Assembly: GCA_029548585.1 (NCBI GenBank)
Contig: JAKPNC010000165.1
Span: 1 to 16,366 of the forward strand
DNA from: a bacterium
GTDB lineage: Bacteria; Ratteibacteria; UBA8468; B48-G9; JAFGKM01
Direction: 5' to 3'
DNA length: 16,366 bases
A program made the translations under genes and the position numbers. This document shows positions 13,514 to 16,366 of this stretch, piece after piece. The first letter of the stretch is position 1, and every line of letters begins with the position of its first letter. The notes beneath the pieces were generated by a model. The model had not been told where the DNA came from, searched no databases, and saw nothing but the letters and a program-made list of their open reading frames with translations.

Positions 13514-14754
13514 ACAGCACGGAAAAGGTAATCCTGCACGTTGACATGGATGCTTATTTTGCTTCCATAGAAGAAAAAAGCAACCCCATGCTAAGGGATA
13601 AGCCGGTCATAGTATCCGGCTCGCCCGAAACAAGGACAACCGTGTCCACGGCCAACTACAAGGCCAGGGAGTACGGGATAAAATCAGGCATGCCCCTGGG
13701 CCAGGCCCTCAGGCTGTGCCCCGGAGCCGAGATAGTCGTGGGCAATTCGTCCAAGTACCTGAGCACGACTTCCAGGCTTCTTGATATATTCAGGGAATTC
13801 ACCCCGAGGGTTGAATGTTACTCAATAGACGAGGCTTTCCTTGACATAACAGGCTCTATGGAACTTTTCGGCGGAGCAATGCCTGCGGCAAGAAAGTTAA
13901 AGGACAGGGTAAGGGAAATCCTCGGGCTGACATGTTCCGTGGGAATAGCTCCCAACAGGCTTCTTGCCAAGCTTGCCAGCGACAGTTCAAAACCCGACGG
14001 ACTAACCCTGATTGAACGAAAGGATATCCCCGGACTGATGGAGAAACTGCCTGTCGAAAAACTGTGCGGGATAGGAGAAAAACTTACCGCCAGGCTGAAT
14101 GGCATGGGAATAAACACATGCGGAGACCTTGCCGCTTATCCCGAAGAAAGACTGGCCAGGATATTCGGGGTAAATGGCCGTATACTGAAGTCCATGGGAA
14201 GGGGAGATTTTTCTTCCCATGTGAATTTCTTCTCCCAGCAGGATGAATATAAATCGATGGGCCATTCCTTTACCCTCTACAGGGACACGGTCTCTCCACT
14301 TCTTGTAAGGGCTACCCTGTGCCGCCTGTGCGAACAGGTAGGGAGGAGAATGAGAAAAGCCGGATACCGGGGCAAAAGTGTAACCATCATGCTCAGGTTC
14401 TCCGATTTCAGGACTCTTATCCGGCAGAAGAGCTTCCGGAACCATACAGATGACGGTAAAGAGATATACCGTGTGGCACTCTCCCTTGTGGAAACCTTCA
14501 GTGAGGAAAAACCCGTTCGGCTTCTGGGAGTAAGCGTATCAAGCCTCATCAGGGGAATAAGCCAGCCGCCTCTCTTTAAGAATGAGATAAAGAGAATGCT
14601 TATACTCTCGGCATCCGACAGGATAAACGATAAATACGGAGAATTCACCCTTTCTTCAGGACTCGCCTTTATGGAAAAGCACATGTCCGGAAGGCGTTCC
14701 GGATGTCACGGTTCTATAATGAAAAGGGAAGAGAAGAAAGATGCAGGGAGATGA
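13510..14754 (+). CDS. dinB: DNA polymerase IV, Y-family translesion polymerase
   Basis: Error-prone lesion-bypass polymerase, 414 aa. Catalytic acidic residues: D12 of 'HVDMDAYF' and D107-E108 of 'CYSIDEAFLD'. F17 is the expected steric gate. 'TTVSTANYKAREYGIKSGMP' and 'TCSVGIAPNRLLAKLASDSS' (palm and fingers) are complete, followed by thumb HhH 'LCGIGEKLTARLNGMGI' and the little-finger domain from about 220. A beta-clamp-binding motif QPPLF (352-356) follows the little finger, then a further helix and a basic tail. The start is placed at GTG 13510, overlapping the previous stop (GTGA); an ATG at 13480 adds ten unconserved residues and has no RBS. The 3' end contains a 7-bp hairpin TCCGGAA-ggcg-TTCCGGA (14686-14703). 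Confidence 0.94.
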   Translation: MNSTEKVILHVDMDAYFASIEEKSNPMLRDKPVIVSGSPETRTTVSTANYKAREYGIKSGMPLGQALRLCPGAEIVVGNSSKYLSTTSRLLDIFREFTPRVECYSIDEAFLDITGSMELFGGAMPAARKLKDRVREILGLTCSVGIAPNRLLAKLASDSSKPDGLTLIERKDIPGLMEKLPVEKLCGIGEKLTARLNGMGINTCGDLAAYPEERLARIFGVNGRILKSMGRGDFSSHVNFFSQQDEYKSMGHSFTLYRDTVSPLLVRATLCRLCEQVGRRMRKAGYRGKSVTIMLRFSDFRTLIRQKSFRNHTDDGKEIYRVALSLVETFSEEKPVRLLGVSVSSLIRGISQPPLFKNEIKRMLILSASDRINDKYGEFTLSSGLAFMEKHMSGRRSGCHGSIMKREEKKDAGR

Positions 14755-14805
14755 GGATGCATCATTCAGGAGCCCGGAACGGTGGAGATCCCGGTACACA
14801 CGCGG

Positions 14806-14817
14806 CTTTCCGGAAAG
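14806..14817. repeat. 12-bp perfect palindrome in the dinB-DUF72 spacer
   Basis: CTTTCCGGAAAG lies in the 80-bp gap before the DUF72 gene, about 120 bp after the TCCGGAA/TTCCGGA hairpin in dinB. It could be a regulator site or a hairpin affecting expression of the last gene; the function is unknown. Confidence 0.4.
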
Positions 14818-14834
14818 GCGGGTAAAATAAGAAT

Positions 14835-15665
14835 ATGGTGATGATAGGCACGTCGGGTTTCTCTTTCAGGGATTGGAAAGGGCCTGTCTATCCGGCCAGT
14901 CTTCCTGCCGGTAAGATGCTGAGCTACTATGCCCTTGAGCTCGGGTTTGACACCGTGGAGATAAATTCAACATATTACTCCATACCTCGGCCGTCTCAAA
15001 TGGAAGCCATGTCCAGGAAAACGCCTGATAACTTCAGGTTTACCGTGAAGGCCCACAGGAGCATGACCCACGATCCTTTTGACCGGCGGATTGAAAAAGA
15101 GTCCCACCATGACACCAGGGACAACTTCAAGCTCTTCGAACTATCCGTGGAACCTTTGAAAAACTCCGGAAAGCTCGGGGCTATCCTCCTCCAGTTCCCT
15201 GTTTTTTTCTACCCCTCCCGGGCAAACAGGCAATATATCCTCGACTCGAGGGATATGCTTGGGAATATCCCTGTTGCGGTTGAATTCAGGAATAACTCAT
15301 GGGCAACGGAAGAGACCTTCTCGTTCCTCAGGGATAACGGTCTTGACTACTGTGCCGTCGACGAACCGAAACTGCCCCGGCTCATGCCTTTCATCAACGA
15401 GGTAACGGCAAAGACGGGGTATATGAGATTTCACGGTCGCAACACCAACTGGTTTAACGCTCCCATTTCCACCAGGTATGACTACCTTTACAGCGAAAGT
15501 GAACTGGAGGAGTTCGTTCCGGAGGTGAATAAGATGAGCGGCCTTTCAGAAAAGGTTTTCGTCTTCTTCAACAACTGCAACATGGGCTCTGCGGCCATAA
15601 ACGCCCTCAGGTTCAGGGAAATGATGGGCCTTTCCCCAGGGGGAGGAGGCAGGCTGTTCGAATGA
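14835..15665 (+). CDS. DUF72 family protein (YecE-like, TIM-barrel)
   Basis: 276 aa, full length for the family. Typical blocks: 'MIGTSGFSFRDWKGPVYP' at the N-terminus, 'ELGFDTVEINSTYYSIPRPS' (about 37-56), 'DNFRFTVKAHRSMTHD', 'LGAILLQFPVFF', 'PVAVEFRNNSW', 'DEPKLPRL', 'YMRFHGRNTNWF' and 'VFVFFNNCNMGSAAINALRF'. The fold resembles xylose isomerase/endonuclease IV-type barrels, and the biochemical role is not established. Genes of this family are widespread; here it sits 80 bp after dinB on the same strand, so it may be the last gene of the SOS operon. The RBS is weak and the start could be GTG/ATG codons 2-3. Confidence 0.88.
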   Translation: MVMIGTSGFSFRDWKGPVYPASLPAGKMLSYYALELGFDTVEINSTYYSIPRPSQMEAMSRKTPDNFRFTVKAHRSMTHDPFDRRIEKESHHDTRDNFKLFELSVEPLKNSGKLGAILLQFPVFFYPSRANRQYILDSRDMLGNIPVAVEFRNNSWATEETFSFLRDNGLDYCAVDEPKLPRLMPFINEVTAKTGYMRFHGRNTNWFNAPISTRYDYLYSESELEEFVPEVNKMSGLSEKVFVFFNNCNMGSAAINALRFREMMGLSPGGGGRLFE

Positions 15666-15708
15666 ATAAGGTTGACGCCTCAGGCCCATATCCCATGAGC
15701 TCTATTGT

Positions 15709-15750
15709 CCCGCAGCCGATTTTCCCTGAAGAAACAGCGGGCTATTTTTT
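15709..15750 (+). terminator. Possible terminator of the lexA-dinB-DUF72 operon
   Basis: CCCGC (15709-15713) and GCGGG (15737-15741) can pair, and are followed by CTATTTTTT. The stem is short and the loop long, so this is weak; the T run doubles as the last Lys codons of the minus-strand mini-gene. Confidence 0.3.
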
Positions 15751-15822
15751 AATCTTCACTTCTTTCTTTACCTTTGCCTGTTTCTCTTTCTTGCTTGCCG
15801 CTTTCTTTCCCTTGTCTCCCAT
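15742..15822 (-). CDS. Lysine-rich mini-protein (26 aa)
   Basis: Twenty-six residues beginning 'MGDKGKKAASKKEKQAK', with 12 lysines and no hydrophobic segment. It would be a small, very basic, probably nucleic-acid- or envelope-associated peptide. AAGGAG (15831-15836) is eight bases before the ATG, good spacing that favours this frame over the two other nearby ATGs. Short 'MGDKGKK...' lysine-rich proteins occur in several proteobacteria as uncharacterised ORFs (recollection, not checked). It follows the mini-lipoprotein gene after 31 bp on the same strand. The plus-strand frame 15662-15844 is its antisense shadow. Confidence 0.6.
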   Translation of the reverse strand: MGDKGKKAASKKEKQAKVKKEVKIKK

Positions 15823-15853
15823 TCATTCATCTCCTTGCCTTTAAATCAAGGCT

Positions 15854-15937
15854 TTACAGTATCCAGCTTATCAGGGAACAGCCGGTTAGCAGAAGGGCTG
15901 CCAGAGCCGGTAATGCCATTCGCAGATACATATTCAT
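15854..15937 (-). CDS. Mini-lipoprotein (27 aa) with lipobox
   Basis: Starts 'MNMYLRMALPALAALLLTGC' and ends seven residues after the cysteine. It has the full layout of a lipoprotein signal: Arg at 6, hydrophobic Leu/Ala core, then lipobox L-T-G-C at 17-20 followed by Ser. After processing only an 8-residue lipopeptide ('CSLISWIL') would remain, comparable in size to entericidin- or lysis-type lipopeptides, though no homology is claimed. AGGGGG lies five bases before the ATG. TGG-TATAAT (an extended -10) is immediately upstream at 15949-15957, but its expected start point would exclude that RBS, so either the promoter or the first ATG (Met3 is the alternative) may be wrong. Confidence 0.55.
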   Translation of the reverse strand: MNMYLRMALPALAALLLTGCSLISWIL

Positions 15938-15948
15938 GCACGCCCCCT

Positions 15949-15957
15949 ATTATACCA
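15949..15957 (-). promoter_or_regulatory. Extended -10 promoter candidate
   Basis: Minus-strand TGGTATAAT, a perfect -10 with the TGn extension; no good -35 at 16-18 bp. It lies right upstream of the mini-lipoprotein gene and could drive it and the lysine-rich gene. Confidence 0.4.
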
Positions 15958-15995
15958 AATTGATTTTACTCATATAGCTTTGTCGGCTTCGTCAA

Positions 15996-16009
15996 CATAC
16001 GCGAGTATG
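15996..16009. repeat. GNRA-loop hairpin CATAC-GCGA-GTATG, possible dispersed repeat unit
   Basis: A perfect 5-bp stem closed by GCGA, a GNRA-type tetraloop, embedded in 'TCGGCTTCGTCAACATACGC...'. It lies in the 159-bp gap between the monooxygenase-family stop and the mini-lipoprotein. The layout (TCGGCTTCGTC plus a short stem-loop) looks like intergenic repeat elements of related genomes, from impression only; no second copy is present in this window. Confidence 0.35.
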
Positions 16010-16096
16010 CTTCCCTGCCCCGTGATATATCTATATATCCCGGACTCAAGTTGTATTTCCGCAATTTTAATTACAAATCAGTATTAAGAGGCTCCA

Positions 16097-16366
16097 CTAT
16101 CCTTCCACTCGTAATTGCCACGAGGATAAAGATAGAGGCTCTATTACCTTATGGGCTATCCCGACACGCGGCCTTTCCATCCAGTCTGCGACAGTTTCAC
16201 GCCACCTGAGGTAATGGTCGGTTTTCTTGTGGCAAGAAGCGGCTTCTTCTGACAGGTAAGCCTCGTACAGGGTGAACCTGCATGGTTCTTCGCAACTTTG
16301 CAGGATGTCAAAACGAAGATTTCCAGGCTCCTTGACCGACATACGGTGATTATCGACCGTGGCCCT
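16097..16366 (-). CDS. Antibiotic biosynthesis monooxygenase (ABM/YgiN-like) domain protein, 5' partial
   Basis: 89 residues are visible; the frame is open to the right edge, so the N-terminus is missing and the Met encoded at 16340-16342 is internal. The family pattern is clear: 'SVKEPGNLRFDILQS' (strand 2 with the conserved E-P-G-N-L-R-F-D), 'PCRFTLYEAYLSEEAASCHK' (strand 3 and helix with the conserved His) and 'HYLRWRETVADWM' (helix), then 'PRVGIAHKV'. These are small ferredoxin-like-fold dimers that act on quinones or as heme- and cofactor-free monooxygenases; LsrG-type members process autoinducer-2 phosphate. The true substrate cannot be told. A C-terminal tail of about 15 residues goes beyond the usual domain end. 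It stands upstream of the two mini-genes on the same strand. Confidence 0.85.
   Translation of the reverse strand, partial: RATVDNHRMSVKEPGNLRFDILQSCEEPCRFTLYEAYLSEEAASCHKKTDHYLRWRETVADWMERPRVGIAHKVIEPLSLSSWQLRVEG

Noticed and set aside
15662..15844. 60-aa plus-strand frame starting in the DUF72 stop codon (ATGA)
   Set aside because: Its Phe/Leu/Ser-rich product is the antisense of the lysine codons of the minus-strand mini-gene, which has a better RBS; it has no RBS of its own.

Overview
The window reads as a chromosomal segment of an anaerobic or microaerophilic Gram-negative bacterium, most likely a member of the former Deltaproteobacteria (Desulfobacterota, Syntrophales-like). The case is inferential. 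There is an outer-membrane TolC factor with a periplasmic adaptor (two membranes), a FixL/FixJ-type sensor-regulator pair with Cys-containing PAS domains, a corrinoid-type URO-D methyltransferase homologue, and a desulforedoxin-like Cys-rich mini-protein. Base composition is intermediate and the RBSs are of classic AGGAGG type. No rRNA, tRNA, insertion sequence, prophage or CRISPR array is visible.

Layout. 1-2970 (+): the end of a multi-PAS sensor histidine kinase (5' end outside the window) and, one base later, its FixJ-family response regulator. 3129-4742 (+): a probable stress operon made of a 49-aa acidic protein with a perfect Shine-Dalgarno, an Hsp20 chaperone, an exported SYLF/Ysc84 lipid-binding protein and a 55-aa protein with nine cysteines. 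A perfect 15-bp inverted repeat (4850-4896) separates it from the convergent CDF metal exporter (6027-5119, -), which has its own promoter near 6114-6141. 6028-6404 has no convincing gene but is rich in short hairpins. 10468-6405 (-): HlyD-type adaptor, TolC and a URO-D-like protein, with no inner-membrane pump in between. 12155-10668 (-): an ADP-ribosylglycohydrolase homologue with an extra C-terminal part ending in a Cys cluster. Its consensus promoter is about 110-140 bp upstream of its start.

12156-12658 is a gene-poor divergent region with three tandem hairpins. It ends in a near-consensus sigma70 promoter whose spacer carries a 7/9 dyad, which I propose is the LexA operator. 12659-15665 (+): an SOS-type operon of lexA, a small DUF6504-like protein, dinB (Pol IV) and a DUF72/YecE protein. 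On the minus strand at the right end lie two tiny genes, a 27-aa lipoprotein (15937-15854) and a 26-aa lysine-rich peptide (15822-15742), then the 3' part of an antibiotic-biosynthesis-monooxygenase family protein running off the window.

How the genes may work together: the first half looks like a sensory module next to a protein-, membrane- and metal-stress set. The second half combines envelope export with a compact LexA-controlled translesion synthesis operon. The most noteworthy items are the LexA operator candidate with the lexA-DUF6504-dinB arrangement, the desulforedoxin-like protein with inserted cysteines, the pump-less adaptor/TolC pair, the Cys-tailed ADP-ribosylglycohydrolase, and the two tiny genes at the right end.
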